Part shown: positions 51,684 to 59,818 of the stretch, in pieces
Layout: each line of letters opens with the position of its first letter
Position numbering within the stretch: position 1 is the stretch's first letter
Source: Betaproteobacteria bacterium Ga0077523
GTDB taxonomy: Bacteria; Pseudomonadota; Gammaproteobacteria; Burkholderiales; Ga0077523
Reading direction: 5' to 3'
Assembly: GCA_001464695.1 (NCBI GenBank)
Contig: LNDQ01000135.1
Location: 36,816-100,815 of the forward strand
Length of the DNA stretch: 64,000 bases
Translations under genes and position numbers: made by a program
Notes under the pieces: model-generated
The model's database searches: none
Seen by the model: the letters and a program-made list of their open reading frames with translations, nothing else
What the model was told of the DNA's origin: nothing

Positions 51684-52511
51684 TCAGCCGCGCTCCAGGC
51701 CGTCCGAGACGACGTAGCCGCCGTCCACCGGGATACACACACCGGTGACGTGATCCGAAGCGCGCGAGGCGAGATACACGCACGTGCCGGTGAGGTCGTC
51801 GGTCTCCCCCAGACGGCCGCTCGGTGTGCGCCGCTTCAAGGTCTGTTCGAGCGGAGTCCCGGAGAGTTCCGCGGTCATCTCGGTGAAGTAGTAACCAGGG
51901 GCGATGGCGTTGACCTGGATGCCATGGGCGGCGAGCTCCACGGCATTGACGCGCGTCAGCGCGATGACGCCCGCCTTCGACACGCTGTAGGGCACCTGCA
52001 GGCCCTTGCTCGGCGCCACCAACCCGTAGACCGAAGCGATGTTGATGATCTTGCCGCTGCCCTGCGCCTTCATGACTCGGGCTGCGTGCTTGGTGCACAG
52101 GAACGGCCCGGTCAGGTTGGTGTTCATCACGTGATCCCACGCGGCCCGCTCGAGTTCCATCACGGACTTGCGGTTCACCGTGCCGGCATTGTTGACGAGG
52201 ATGTCGAGCCGCCCCCAGCGCGCCACCACGCCCTGTACCGCCCGTTCGATGCCGGCCTCGTCGGTCACGTCGAGCTCGAACGCGGCACCGTCCGCGCCGA
52301 GTTCGGCCAGCACCTCAGCGTTGCGGTCCGGCCGGCGCGCACCGACCGCCACTTTCGCACCGGCCCGGCGCAAGGCGAGCGCCAGTGCGCGGCCGATGCC
52401 GGCGTTGCCGCCGGTCACCAGCGCGACCTTGCCCTCGAGCGAGAAGGGGCCGTCCCAAGAGGGCTGGCCCCCCTGGGGGGGCAGGGCCGCAGGCCCAGCG
52501 GGGGGAGCCAT
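51684..52511 (-). CDS. Short-chain dehydrogenase/reductase with repeat-derived N-terminus
   Basis: About 275 aa. Rossmann motif VALVTGGNAGIGRALALALR, NNAG (ILVNNAGTVNR), catalytic Ser (IASVYG) and YSVSKAG (YxxxK), with C-terminal GVCIPVDGGYVV. It is close to 2-deoxy-D-gluconate or 3-oxoacyl reductase types, presumably NAD(P)-dependent. The first ~20 residues (MAPPAGPAALPPQGGQPS) are encoded by a family C repeat and are not part of the fold, which begins at SLEGKVALVTGG. No other start is available closer to the fold. It starts 4 nt after the GST stop. Confidence 0.9.
   Translation of the reverse strand: MAPPAGPAALPPQGGQPSWDGPFSLEGKVALVTGGNAGIGRALALALRRAGAKVAVGARRPDRNAEVLAELGADGAAFELDVTDEAGIERAVQGVVARWGRLDILVNNAGTVNRKSVMELERAAWDHVMNTNLTGPFLCTKHAARVMKAQGSGKIINIASVYGLVAPSKGLQVPYSVSKAGVIALTRVNAVELAAHGIQVNAIAPGYYFTEMTAELSGTPLEQTLKRRTPSGRLGETDDLTGTCVYLASRASDHVTGVCIPVDGGYVVSDGLERG
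52450..52506. repeat. Dispersed palindromic repeat, family C, inside the SDR coding start
   Basis: The minus strand reads GGGCCTGCGGCCCTGCCCC.. GGGGGGCCAGCCCTCTTGGG, matching the copies at 33981, 54207 and 56826. It lies in frame in the first codons of the SDR gene. Confidence 0.75.
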
Positions 52512-52515
52512 CACC

Positions 52516-53163
52516 TCAGGCTGCGGCGCGGGTCAGCGTGAAACCAGGGCCCACGTAGGTGCGATCCCAGGCGGGCAGCTTCTCGACCCGCTCGGTCATC
52601 CAGCGCACGACGTTCGGATGCTGGTCGAGCGGCAGCTTCTGCAGGCCATGCAGGTGCATCGGTGCCGCGACGGCGATGTCGGCGATGGTGGGGTTCGATC
52701 CCGCGATCCAGGGGCTCTTGGCGAGGCGTTCGTCGAGGATGCCGGCCAGCTTGTGGAACTGGGCGTCCTGCGCCGCGATCACCGCGGGGTCGGGCTGCGC
52801 GTTGAGCAGGGGTTTGACGCAATGCTCCACCAGGTACACGTAACAACTCGGGAACCAGCTCGACGACTCCCACAGCAGCCAGCGGTTGATGTCCGCGCGG
52901 GTCTTCACGTCGGTCGGGTAGTAGCTCGCCTTGCCGTACTTGTCGGCCGCGTACTGGAGGATCGCATTGGATTCCCACAGGACGAAGTCGCCGTCGACCA
53001 GGGCCGGCAGCGAGGCATTGGGATTGATGGCCATGTAGGACGGGGACTTCTGCTCCGCCTTGAAGTAGTCCACGTGCACGCGCTCGTAAGGGATACCGAG
53101 CAGATCGAACCCGGCTACGACCTTGCGACAGTTCACGGTAATGGGGTCTGCGTACAGTTTCAT
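52516..53163 (-). CDS. Glutathione S-transferase family protein
   Basis: 215 aa. The N-terminal thioredoxin-fold has KLYADPITVNCRKVVAGFDL, NASLPALVDGDFVLWESNAI (the cis-Pro and ESxAI glutathione site). The helical C-domain has SPWIAGSNPTIADIAVAAPM. The zeta-class motif SSCxxRVRI of maleylacetoacetate isomerase is absent, so it is probably not MaiA. GGGAGGAG precedes the ATG at 53163. It is the first gene of a GST-SDR-CmcJ-like operon, divergent from a LysR regulator. Confidence 0.93.
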   Translation of the reverse strand: MKLYADPITVNCRKVVAGFDLLGIPYERVHVDYFKAEQKSPSYMAINPNASLPALVDGDFVLWESNAILQYAADKYGKASYYPTDVKTRADINRWLLWESSSWFPSCYVYLVEHCVKPLLNAQPDPAVIAAQDAQFHKLAGILDERLAKSPWIAGSNPTIADIAVAAPMHLHGLQKLPLDQHPNVVRWMTERVEKLPAWDRTYVGPGFTLTRAAA

Positions 53164-53298
53164 GATGTCTCCTCCCGGAATAGTTTGTCGTGGCGCCACG
53201 CCCTCCAACCGCGAAGCGTCCGCACCGAAAAGTCTACGGTTTGACCCTGGTCCGGGCATCTGATGGAATGCGAACGGATTGTTTCCGGTATGTAGACA

Positions 53299-54192
53299 AT
53301 GCCCATCTCGACCGACATGCTGGAAGCCTTCGTCCGGGTCGCCGACCACCTGAGCGTCAGCGCTGCCGCCAATGACCTGGGGGTCGGCAAGGGGGTGGTG
53401 AGCAAGCGGGTCGCCCAGCTCGAACGGGCGGTCAAGGCCACCTTGTTCAGCCGCAGCACACGCCGGGTCGCCCTCACCCCGGCCGGCGAGATCTACCTGG
53501 ATTTCGCCCGCAATGCCCTGGGAGCGGTGCAATCGGCCGACGAGCAGTTGCTGTCGCTGCGGGCCACCTTGAGCGGACGCATCCGCGTGACGGCGCCGAT
53601 TTCGTGGGGCCAGCGGGTGCTGGCGAAGCTGCTGCCGGACTTCCTGGCGGCCCATCCCGGCATCGAGATCGAGCTGCTGCTGGAAGACCGGATCATGGAC
53701 ATCGCCTACGAACGGGTCGATCTGGCACTGCGCTTCACCTCGTCCCTGGCGCATGATCTGGTGCTGGTCCCGGTGGCGCGTATCGACCTGATCGTCATCG
53801 CATCACCCGCCTACCTGGCCACCGCAGGTTCGCCCCAGGAACCACGCGACCTCGAGGGCCGCCCGTGCATGTGCTACTGGCGCGAGATGTCGGACGAGGT
53901 CTGGACCTTCGCGTCGGGCGACCGGTCCCAGAACGTGCGGGTGCGCAGCCGCTTTCGCGCCAACAACCCCGAAGCCGTGGCCGATGCCGCACTGGCGGGG
54001 CTGGGCATCGCCCTGCTGCCGGCGTATGTCTGCGAGCCGGCCTTGACCGACGGCCGCCTCGTACAGGTGCTCGAACGCTGGACGCCGGTCACCAAGTTCG
54101 GCAACCAGATCACCGCGGTGGCGACGCCGGACCGCATGCGCATCGTGCGCAATCAGGCGCTGCTCGAATTCCTCAAGGACCGTCTTGGGTAG
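53299..54192 (+). CDS. LysR-family transcriptional regulator
   Basis: 297 aa. The helix-turn-helix (MLEAFVRVADHLSVSAAAND, LGVGKGVVSKRVAQLERAVK) is followed by a substrate-binding domain (GRIRVTAPISWGQRVLAKLL, GLGIALLPAYVCEPALTDGR). The 135-nt gap to the divergent GST gene is typical for LysR control of the facing operon; a CGTGGCGCCACG palindrome lies in it (53190-53201). The inducer is unknown. Confidence 0.92.
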   Translation: MPISTDMLEAFVRVADHLSVSAAANDLGVGKGVVSKRVAQLERAVKATLFSRSTRRVALTPAGEIYLDFARNALGAVQSADEQLLSLRATLSGRIRVTAPISWGQRVLAKLLPDFLAAHPGIEIELLLEDRIMDIAYERVDLALRFTSSLAHDLVLVPVARIDLIVIASPAYLATAGSPQEPRDLEGRPCMCYWREMSDEVWTFASGDRSQNVRVRSRFRANNPEAVADAALAGLGIALLPAYVCEPALTDGRLVQVLERWTPVTKFGNQITAVATPDRMRIVRNQALLEFLKDRLG

Positions 54193-54206
54193 AGGTAGGG
54201 TAGATG

Positions 54207-54266
54207 CCCCCCCCGATAGGCCTTGCGGCCGCCCCCACCGGGGCTCAGCGGCTTGGGGCGGCTCGG
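54207..54266. repeat. Dispersed palindromic repeat, family C (degenerate copy)
   Basis: CCCCCCCGATAGGCCTTGCG followed by a diverged CCCCACCGGGG arm and GGCTTGGGGCGGC. It lies between the convergent LysR gene and bamD. Confidence 0.6.
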
Positions 54267-54285
54267 TGCGTCGGAGTCAGCAGCC

Positions 54286-55074
54286 TCAGAATATGTTCCA
54301 CCACGACTTCGCGCGGCTGTCCGCCAGGAGCTTGCTCTCGGGGAAGTTCAGCATGAGCAAGCGTTCCGAGTCCTTCTGCAGGTCGGTGATCCCCATCGCC
54401 TCATAGGCCCTGGACAGCACGACGAAGGCGCGCTCCAGCGCCGGGGTCTGCGGATAGTTGGTGATGGCGGCCTGCGCGCGATTCACCGCCGCGACGTAGG
54501 CACGACGACGCAGGTAGTACTCGGCCACCTTCACTTCGTAGGAGGCGAGCGCGTTGACCAGGTACTGCATGCGCTTCACCGCATCCGGCGTGTACTTGCT
54601 CTCCGGGTAGCGAGTGACCAGCTGCTGGAGTGCCGCGAACGATTCCTGCATCGCTGCCGGGTCGCGCTCGGTCATGTCCTGGTTGGAGAACTTGGCGATC
54701 AGCCCGAGATCTTCGTTGAACGACACCAGGCCCTTCAGGTAATAGGCATAGTCGACGTTCGGATGGTTCGGATAGAGCTTGATGAACCGGTCGCACGCCG
54801 CGATGGCGGAGGCTTTCTCGCGCTCCTTGAAATAGGCGTAGGCGACTTCGAGCTGCGCCTGCTGGGCGTAGCGGCCGTAAGGGAAGCGCGATTCGAGCTT
54901 CTCGTAGTAGCCGATCGACTTCTTGTAGTTGCCCGAGCTCAGTTCGGACTTGGCTTCGGTGTAGAGCTTGTCCACCGTCCAGTTCCGCGTCTCGTCCTTG
55001 GACGGGCCGCTCTTGCACGCGCCGAGGGCTGCAAGCAGGAGAACCACCAGGATTGCCGCTAGACTTCTGATCAT
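54286..55074 (-). CDS. bamD: Outer membrane protein assembly factor BamD
   Basis: 262 aa lipoprotein (lipobox LAALGAC, Cys20) of the BAM complex, which inserts beta-barrel proteins into the outer membrane. TPR-like repeats: YTEAKSELSSGNYKKSIGYY, QAQLEVAYAYFKEREKASAI, RYPESKYTPDAVKRMQYLVN. The length is normal. The start codon (55074-55072) shares bases with the rluD start on the other strand. A TATAAT for bamD lies inside rluD (55101-55106). Confidence 0.97.
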   Translation of the reverse strand: MIRSLAAILVVLLLAALGACKSGPSKDETRNWTVDKLYTEAKSELSSGNYKKSIGYYEKLESRFPYGRYAQQAQLEVAYAYFKEREKASAIAACDRFIKLYPNHPNVDYAYYLKGLVSFNEDLGLIAKFSNQDMTERDPAAMQESFAALQQLVTRYPESKYTPDAVKRMQYLVNALASYEVKVAEYYLRRRAYVAAVNRAQAAITNYPQTPALERAFVVLSRAYEAMGITDLQKDSERLLMLNFPESKLLADSRAKSWWNIF

Positions 55075-56044
55075 GTCATTCGCCGAAAAAGAGCGCGCGG
55101 ATTATAGCCCACCCTCTGCGCGCGACCGGCTGGTCGCCGTCGTGCCGCCGGAGCTGGCCGGCTCGAGACTGGACCAGGCACTGTCGAAACTGTTCCCCGA
55201 CTACTCGCGCACGCGGCTGCAGACGTGGATCGAGTCCGGCCGTGCGACGGTCGACGGCGCGACCGCCGAGGTCCGCCGCAAAGTCTGGGGCGGGGAGCGC
55301 ATCGAGCTCACCCCCGCAGCGAGCGCCGAGGAATCCAGCTTCACGCCGGAGGCGATACCGCTCGACATTCTCCACGAGGACGAGACGCTGCTCGTGGTGA
55401 ACAAGCCACCCGGCCTCGTCGTCCATCCGGGCAGCGGCAACTGGGCCGGCACGCTGCTGAATGCCCTGCTCGCCCATGCGCCCGGCGTCGCGCAACTGCC
55501 GCGCGCGGGCATCGTGCATCGGCTCGACAAGGACACAAGCGGGTTGCTTGTGGTCGCGAAGACGCTCGAAGCGCAGACGTCGCTGGTGCGCCAGCTGCAG
55601 GCCCGCACGGTGTCGCGGCGCTATCTTGCCGTGGTACCGGGCACGACGCCGGAGTCGGGCGTGGTGGAAGCGCCAATCGGCCGCCACCCGACCCAGCGCA
55701 CGCGGATGGCGATCGTCACCACCGGCAAACCGGCAGTGACCCACTATCGCGCGCTGCGCCGCGGCGAGGGCTGGACGTTGCTCGAATGCCGGCTCGAAAC
55801 CGGGCGCACGCATCAGATCCGGGTGCACATGGATTCCATCGGCCATCCTCTGCTGGGTGATCCGGTTTATGGCCCGCGCCGTCTGCCGGCAGCGCTGGCG
55901 ACGCGCGTGGGTGCCTTCGATCGCCAGGCCCTGCACGCCTGGCAACTCGCTCTGGTTCATCCTGAAACGCAGGCCACCATGGCGTGGGAGGCTTCGCCGC
56001 CCGAGGATTTCCAGGCATTGCTCGAGCGTCTCGAAGCGGTATGA
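55073..56044 (+). CDS. rluD: 23S rRNA pseudouridine synthase RluD
   Basis: 323 aa. The S4 domain (GSRLDQALSKLFPDYSRTRL) is followed by the RluA-type catalytic domain with GIVHRLDKDTSGLLVVAKT (catalytic Asp in HRLDKDTSG) and ETGRTHQIRVHMDSIGHPLL. It makes pseudouridines in helix 69 of 23S rRNA. The ATG at 55073 overlaps the bamD start codon in CATG. No strong ribosome-binding site is visible. It overlaps pgeF by ATGA at the 3' end. Confidence 0.95.
   Translation: MSFAEKERADYSPPSARDRLVAVVPPELAGSRLDQALSKLFPDYSRTRLQTWIESGRATVDGATAEVRRKVWGGERIELTPAASAEESSFTPEAIPLDILHEDETLLVVNKPPGLVVHPGSGNWAGTLLNALLAHAPGVAQLPRAGIVHRLDKDTSGLLVVAKTLEAQTSLVRQLQARTVSRRYLAVVPGTTPESGVVEAPIGRHPTQRTRMAIVTTGKPAVTHYRALRRGEGWTLLECRLETGRTHQIRVHMDSIGHPLLGDPVYGPRRLPAALATRVGAFDRQALHAWQLALVHPETQATMAWEASPPEDFQALLERLEAV
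55101..55106 (-). promoter_or_regulatory. Candidate -10 box for bamD
   Basis: TATAAT on the minus strand, 26 nt ahead of the bamD ATG and inside the rluD reading frame. No good -35 was seen. It implies a very short bamD leader. Confidence 0.4.
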
Positions 56045-56781
56045 ACACCCCGCCCGCCGATTGGATCGTGCCGGACTGGCCGGTGCCCGCAAAGGTGCGG
56101 GCGCTGGTGACCACGCGTGCCGGCGGTGTCAGCACCGGCCCCTATGCGAGCCTCAATCTCGGGATCGCCGTGAACGACGATCCGGCTGCGGTTGCGGAGA
56201 ATCGACGGCGCGTGCGTGCCCATCTGCCCGCCGAGCCGCGCTGGCTGAAACAGGTGCACGGGGTCGGTGTCGTGCACGCCGATTCAGTAACGACGCTGGT
56301 CGAGGCCGATGCGGCGATGACGCGCACCCCGGGCGTGGTCTGCGTCATCCAGATGGCCGACTGCATGCCGGTGCTGCTCGCGGCCCGCGACGGTTCGGTC
56401 GTCGGTATCGCCCATGCGGGCTGGCGCGGACTCGCCGGCGGCGTGGTGGAGCGAACGATCGAGGCGATGGATGCGGACCCCGCATCCGTCGTTGCCTGGC
56501 TCGGACCGGCCATCGGTCCGGACGCCTTCGAAGTGGGGGACGAGGTACGGGCAGCGTTCGGTGCCGACGATGCCGCAGCAGCGCGGGCCTTTCGCCCGCT
56601 GCAAGCAGGGAAGTGGCTCGCTGACCTCTTCGCGCTCGCCCGCCAGCGACTGCAGCGCGTCGGCGTGGAAGCAGTTCACGGCGGCGGCCTGTGCACCGTT
56701 ACCGCTCCGACCCGCTTCTTCTCGCACCGCCGCGACCGCGTCAGCGGGCGCATGGGGGCGTTCCTCTGGATAGAGAACTGA
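56041..56781 (+). CDS. pgeF: Peptidoglycan editing factor / multicopper-type laccase-domain protein PgeF
   Basis: 246 aa, YfiH/DUF152 family. It has the zinc/copper-site residues in LKQVHGVGVVHADSV, CVIQMADCMPVLLAARDGS and IAHAGWRGLAGGVVERT, with the C-terminal CTVTAPTRFFSHRRDRVSGR. In E. coli PgeF removes wrongly incorporated residues from peptidoglycan precursors; other members act on purine nucleosides. The ATG overlaps the rluD stop. Its last codons are repeated in a 44-bp tandem duplication just downstream. Confidence 0.94.
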   Translation: MNTPPADWIVPDWPVPAKVRALVTTRAGGVSTGPYASLNLGIAVNDDPAAVAENRRRVRAHLPAEPRWLKQVHGVGVVHADSVTTLVEADAAMTRTPGVVCVIQMADCMPVLLAARDGSVVGIAHAGWRGLAGGVVERTIEAMDADPASVVAWLGPAIGPDAFEVGDEVRAAFGADDAAAARAFRPLQAGKWLADLFALARQRLQRVGVEAVHGGGLCTVTAPTRFFSHRRDRVSGRMGAFLWIEN

Positions 56782-56847
56782 CATCCCCCCCGATGGGCCT
56801 GACGTTCCTCTGGATAGAGAACTGACATCCCCCCCGATGGGCCTGAC
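56760..56847. repeat. 44-bp exact tandem duplication of the pgeF 3' end
   Basis: Bases 56760-56803 and 56804-56847 are identical; each begins GTTCCTCTGGATAGAGAACT and ends in the start of a family C repeat. The first copy holds the true pgeF stop, the second is non-coding. The identity suggests a recent event. Confidence 0.9.
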
Positions 56848-56983
56848 GGCCCTTCCCCCCAGGGGGCCAGCCCTCTTGGGACGGCCCGGCGAGGGCTGAA
56901 GGTGACGTCCCCCCCGATGGGCCTCACGGCCCTTCCCCCCAAGGGGGCCAGCCCTCTTGGGGCGGCCCGGCGAGGGCTGAAGG
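56826..56983. repeat. Two tandem family C repeats
   Basis: Two ~78-bp units, each CCCCCCCGATGGGCCTNACG, GCCCTTCCCCCCAGGGGGCC (the second with one extra A), AGCCCTCTTGGG and GGCGAGGGCTGAAGGTG. They lie between pgeF and the ZIP gene and are about 95% alike. Confidence 0.85.
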
Positions 56984-57023
56984 TGCCGCGGCCACGCCAC
57001 CTGCTGCCGCTGAAGCGCAAACG

Positions 57024-57029
57024 CTATAC
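57024..57029 (+). promoter_or_regulatory. Candidate -10 box for the ZIP transporter gene
   Basis: TATACT, 29 nt ahead of the chosen GTG start at 57059 and just past the family C repeats. The -35 region is poor. Confidence 0.35.
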
Positions 57030-57058
57030 TGTTGCATTTTCACCGGGCTCACGGTCTC

Positions 57059-57829
57059 GTGCACACTCTGTTGGCGATCGTTGTGGCATGCGTGGCCGGC
57101 GGCCTGCTGTCGGTGCTGCTTGCGGCGTTGCTCTCGCTCGGCGCCACCGCAGCGCGCGTACCGCTGCTGGTGAGTTTCGCCGTCGGTGCGCTGCTCGGTG
57201 CGGTGTTCCTCGAGATCCTGCCCTACGCCTTTCAACGGGCGTCGAGCATCGAAGCGGTCACCGCCACCGTGCTGGGCGGCATCCTCGCCTTCTTCGTGCT
57301 GGAGAAGCTGGTGCTGTGGCGCCATTGCCACGTGGAGGACTGCGAAGCGCACGATCCGCCCGGCCCGGCACACGAACACAACCGCAGCGGCGCGCTGATC
57401 CTGATCGGCGACACCTTCCACAATTTCGTCGACGGCATCCTGATCGCTGCGGCCTTCCTCGCCGATTTCCAGCTCGGGCTGATCGCGGCCGTGGCCATCA
57501 TCACCCACGAGATTCCGCAGGAACTGTCGAACTTCGTGATCCTGCTGCATTCGGGTTACTCGCGCCGCAAGGCGCTCGCCTATAACCTCCTGACGGGCCT
57601 CGCCATGGTCGCAGGCGGCCTGATCGGGTATTTCGCGCTGACCCCATTGATGGGGCTCGTGCCGCTGTTCGTGGCGGTGGCGGCGGCAAGCATGCTCTAC
57701 GTGGCGGTGGCCGATCTCATTCCGGGGCTGCACCGCCGCGCGGAACTGAGCTCGACCCTGCAGCAGTCGCTACTGATCGGCCTTGGCGTCGGCACGATCT
57801 GGTTCGTGGGCCACGTCGTCGGGCACTGA
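57059..57829 (+). CDS. ZIP-family divalent metal transporter
   Basis: About 256 aa, 7-8 membrane helices. The metal-site helices read GDTFHNFVDGILIAAAFLAD and AIITHEIPQELSNFVILLHS, with a His-rich loop between TM3 and TM4 (RHCHVEDCEAH, HEHN). It imports zinc or another divalent metal into the cytoplasm. Starts at TTG 57032 or GTG 57059 are possible; GTG 57059 is chosen because it gives the typical short N-terminus and follows a -10-like TATACT. Its 3' end overlaps the convergent small membrane protein gene by 60 nt. Confidence 0.9.
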   Translation: MHTLLAIVVACVAGGLLSVLLAALLSLGATAARVPLLVSFAVGALLGAVFLEILPYAFQRASSIEAVTATVLGGILAFFVLEKLVLWRHCHVEDCEAHDPPGPAHEHNRSGALILIGDTFHNFVDGILIAAAFLADFQLGLIAAVAIITHEIPQELSNFVILLHSGYSRRKALAYNLLTGLAMVAGGLIGYFALTPLMGLVPLFVAVAAASMLYVAVADLIPGLHRRAELSSTLQQSLLIGLGVGTIWFVGHVVGH

Positions 57830-58021
57830 GGTGAGGTTCCCCGCGCCGGGCTCGCGCTGTTGCGCCGCACGCCGCCGCCGAGGGCCGCCGAACAGCCACA
57901 GGAAGAGCGCGAGCGGCCCGAGACCGTAGGTCAGAAACGTCATGACACCCGCCACCAGGCTTCGGTCGGTGGCCGCCATGAGCAACGTGACGTAGAGCCA
58001 GGCGATGGCGACGATGTACAT
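57770..58021 (-). CDS. Small conserved two-helix membrane protein
   Basis: 83 aa: MYIVAIAWLYVTLLMAATD, then GVMTFLTYGLGPLALFLWLF and a charged tail. I recall similar short proteins as conserved hypotheticals in betaproteobacteria. Two membrane segments and a basic then acidic C-terminus are visible; no function is known. Its last 60 nt overlap the ZIP gene on the other strand, and its start is 30 nt from the divergent phaC. Confidence 0.75.
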   Translation of the reverse strand: MYIVAIAWLYVTLLMAATDRSLVAGVMTFLTYGLGPLALFLWLFGGPRRRRAAQQREPGAGNLTSVPDDVAHEPDRADAKADQ

Positions 58022-58051
58022 GCTTGACCGGTCGATGGCGGCGACAACAGA

Positions 58052-59803
58052 ATGCTTGCCCGATCGAGTCGTGCCTCGATGCCCGTGTCGCCCGAGTCCG
58101 CATTGTCGCTGCAGCAGCTCCTCGAAGCCAACACCGAGGCGCTGAAGGCACTCGTCCAGCCCGCCTCGGAAGCCCTCGGCGACGGCCCCGCCTTCGCGCT
58201 CGCCTGGGCCCGCACCATGCAGCGATCACCGGAACGGCTGACGGCGCTGCAGCGGGAGTTGTACGAGCAGCAAATGGGACTGTGGCGTCGCGCGCTGGAG
58301 GCGCAACCGGCACCCGTGGCGGCCGACGCGCAGCTCCCGTTCTTCACATTGCTCGACGACCAGCATCGATTGATGAACCGCTGGGCGGAGCAGTTGCCCG
58401 AAGCACTGGAAATGGAACCCCAGGCGCGCCGGCGAATGGCGTTCGCGTTGCGTCAATGGGCCGAGGCCTCGGCACCGGCGAATTTCCTCGCGACCAATCC
58501 GAAGGCGATCCGGGCGGCGCTGGAAAGTGGCGGTGCCACGTTGCAGCGAGGGTTGGCGAATCTGCGCGCCGACATCGAGCGCGGGCGCATTTCCATGAGC
58601 GACGCGGGCGCCTTCGGAGTGGGTCGCAACCTTGCCGTCACGCCCGGCGCGGTGGTGCACGAAACGCCATTCATGCAGTTGATCCAGTACACGCCGCTCA
58701 CCGGGAAGGTGGGCGCGCGGCCGCTGCTGATCGTCCCGCCGTTCATCAACAAGTACTACATCCTCGACCTGCGCCCGGAGAACTCCTTCGTGCGCTTCGC
58801 CCTGGAGCGGGGGCAGCAGGTCTTCATGGTTTCGTGGCGCAACATCCCGCCGGAACTGGGCGGCGCCACCTGGGAGGATTATCTCGAGCAGGGCGTGTTC
58901 GCCGCACTCGACGCAACGCTGGACATCGCCGACAGCCGCGATGCCAACGTCCTCGGCTTCTGCGTCGGCGGCACGCTGAGCACTTGCGCCGCCGCAATCG
59001 AAGCCGCCAAGAGCGGCGAGCGCATTGCCCATCTCACGCTGCTCGCCACCCTGCTCGACTTCGCCGATCCCGGCGAGATCTCGGTCTTCGTGGACCAGGC
59101 AAGCGTCGCAAAGCGCGAACGCGAGTTCGCCGATGGCGGTGTGATGCCGGGTTCGCAGCTCGCGTCCGCCTTCGCGAGCCTCCGGGCCCGCGACCTGATC
59201 TGGTACTTCGTCGAGCACAACTATCTGTTCGGCGAAACGCCGCGCGCCTTCGACCTGCTGCACTGGAACAGCGACAGCGCCAATCTGCCGGGGCGCCTCT
59301 ACGCCTGGTACCTGCGCAACATGTACCTCGAGAACCGGCTGCAGCGACCGGGTGCTCTGGAACTGTGCGGTCAGCGCATCGATCTTGGCCGCATCGGCAT
59401 CCCGACCTACGTGCTCGCCACCAAGGACGACCACATCGTGCCTTGGCACTCGGCCTATCGCACCGTGCAATTGCTGTCGGGCGAGCGTCGCTTCGTACTG
59501 GCCGAGAGCGGCCATGTGGCCGGGGTCGTCAACTCGGCCAGGCTCGACCGGCGCGGCTGGTGGGACAACGCCGCCGCTCCGAGCGAGCCCGCCGATTGGT
59601 TCGATGCCGCCCAACACCACGGCGGCAGTTGGTGGCACGATTGGGGCGCATGGATCGACGACCGATGCGGTCGCCGGATCCGCGCCCCCGTGGAACTCGG
59701 CAACGATCGACATCCCGTGATCGAACCGGCACCGGGCCGCTACGTGAAGGAGGTCCCGGCCACTGCGACGCAGCATCAGAACGACAACACAAATCGAACC
59801 TGA
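58052..59803 (+). CDS. phaC: Class I poly(3-hydroxyalkanoate) synthase PhaC
   Basis: 583 aa. It polymerises 3-hydroxybutyryl-CoA at the granule surface. An N-terminal helical domain (1-180) precedes an alpha/beta-hydrolase core with the lipase-like box GFCVGG (Cys304), the catalytic Asp in ATKDDHIVPW (about 459) and His in AESGHVAGV (488). LLIVPPFINKYYILDLRPEN is class I typical. phaB follows after 15 nt; the usual phaA thiolase between them is absent. An in-frame ATG at 58079 is an alternative start. Confidence 0.96.
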   Translation: MLARSSRASMPVSPESALSLQQLLEANTEALKALVQPASEALGDGPAFALAWARTMQRSPERLTALQRELYEQQMGLWRRALEAQPAPVAADAQLPFFTLLDDQHRLMNRWAEQLPEALEMEPQARRRMAFALRQWAEASAPANFLATNPKAIRAALESGGATLQRGLANLRADIERGRISMSDAGAFGVGRNLAVTPGAVVHETPFMQLIQYTPLTGKVGARPLLIVPPFINKYYILDLRPENSFVRFALERGQQVFMVSWRNIPPELGGATWEDYLEQGVFAALDATLDIADSRDANVLGFCVGGTLSTCAAAIEAAKSGERIAHLTLLATLLDFADPGEISVFVDQASVAKREREFADGGVMPGSQLASAFASLRARDLIWYFVEHNYLFGETPRAFDLLHWNSDSANLPGRLYAWYLRNMYLENRLQRPGALELCGQRIDLGRIGIPTYVLATKDDHIVPWHSAYRTVQLLSGERRFVLAESGHVAGVVNSARLDRRGWWDNAAAPSEPADWFDAAQHHGGSWWHDWGAWIDDRCGRRIRAPVELGNDRHPVIEPAPGRYVKEVPATATQHQNDNTNRT

Positions 59804-59818
59804 AAGTGGGAGGACCAT

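Noticed and set aside
52516..53163. The GST as maleylacetoacetate isomerase for the homogentisate pathway
   Set aside because: It lacks the zeta-class SSCxxRVRI motif and has TVNCRK at that place.
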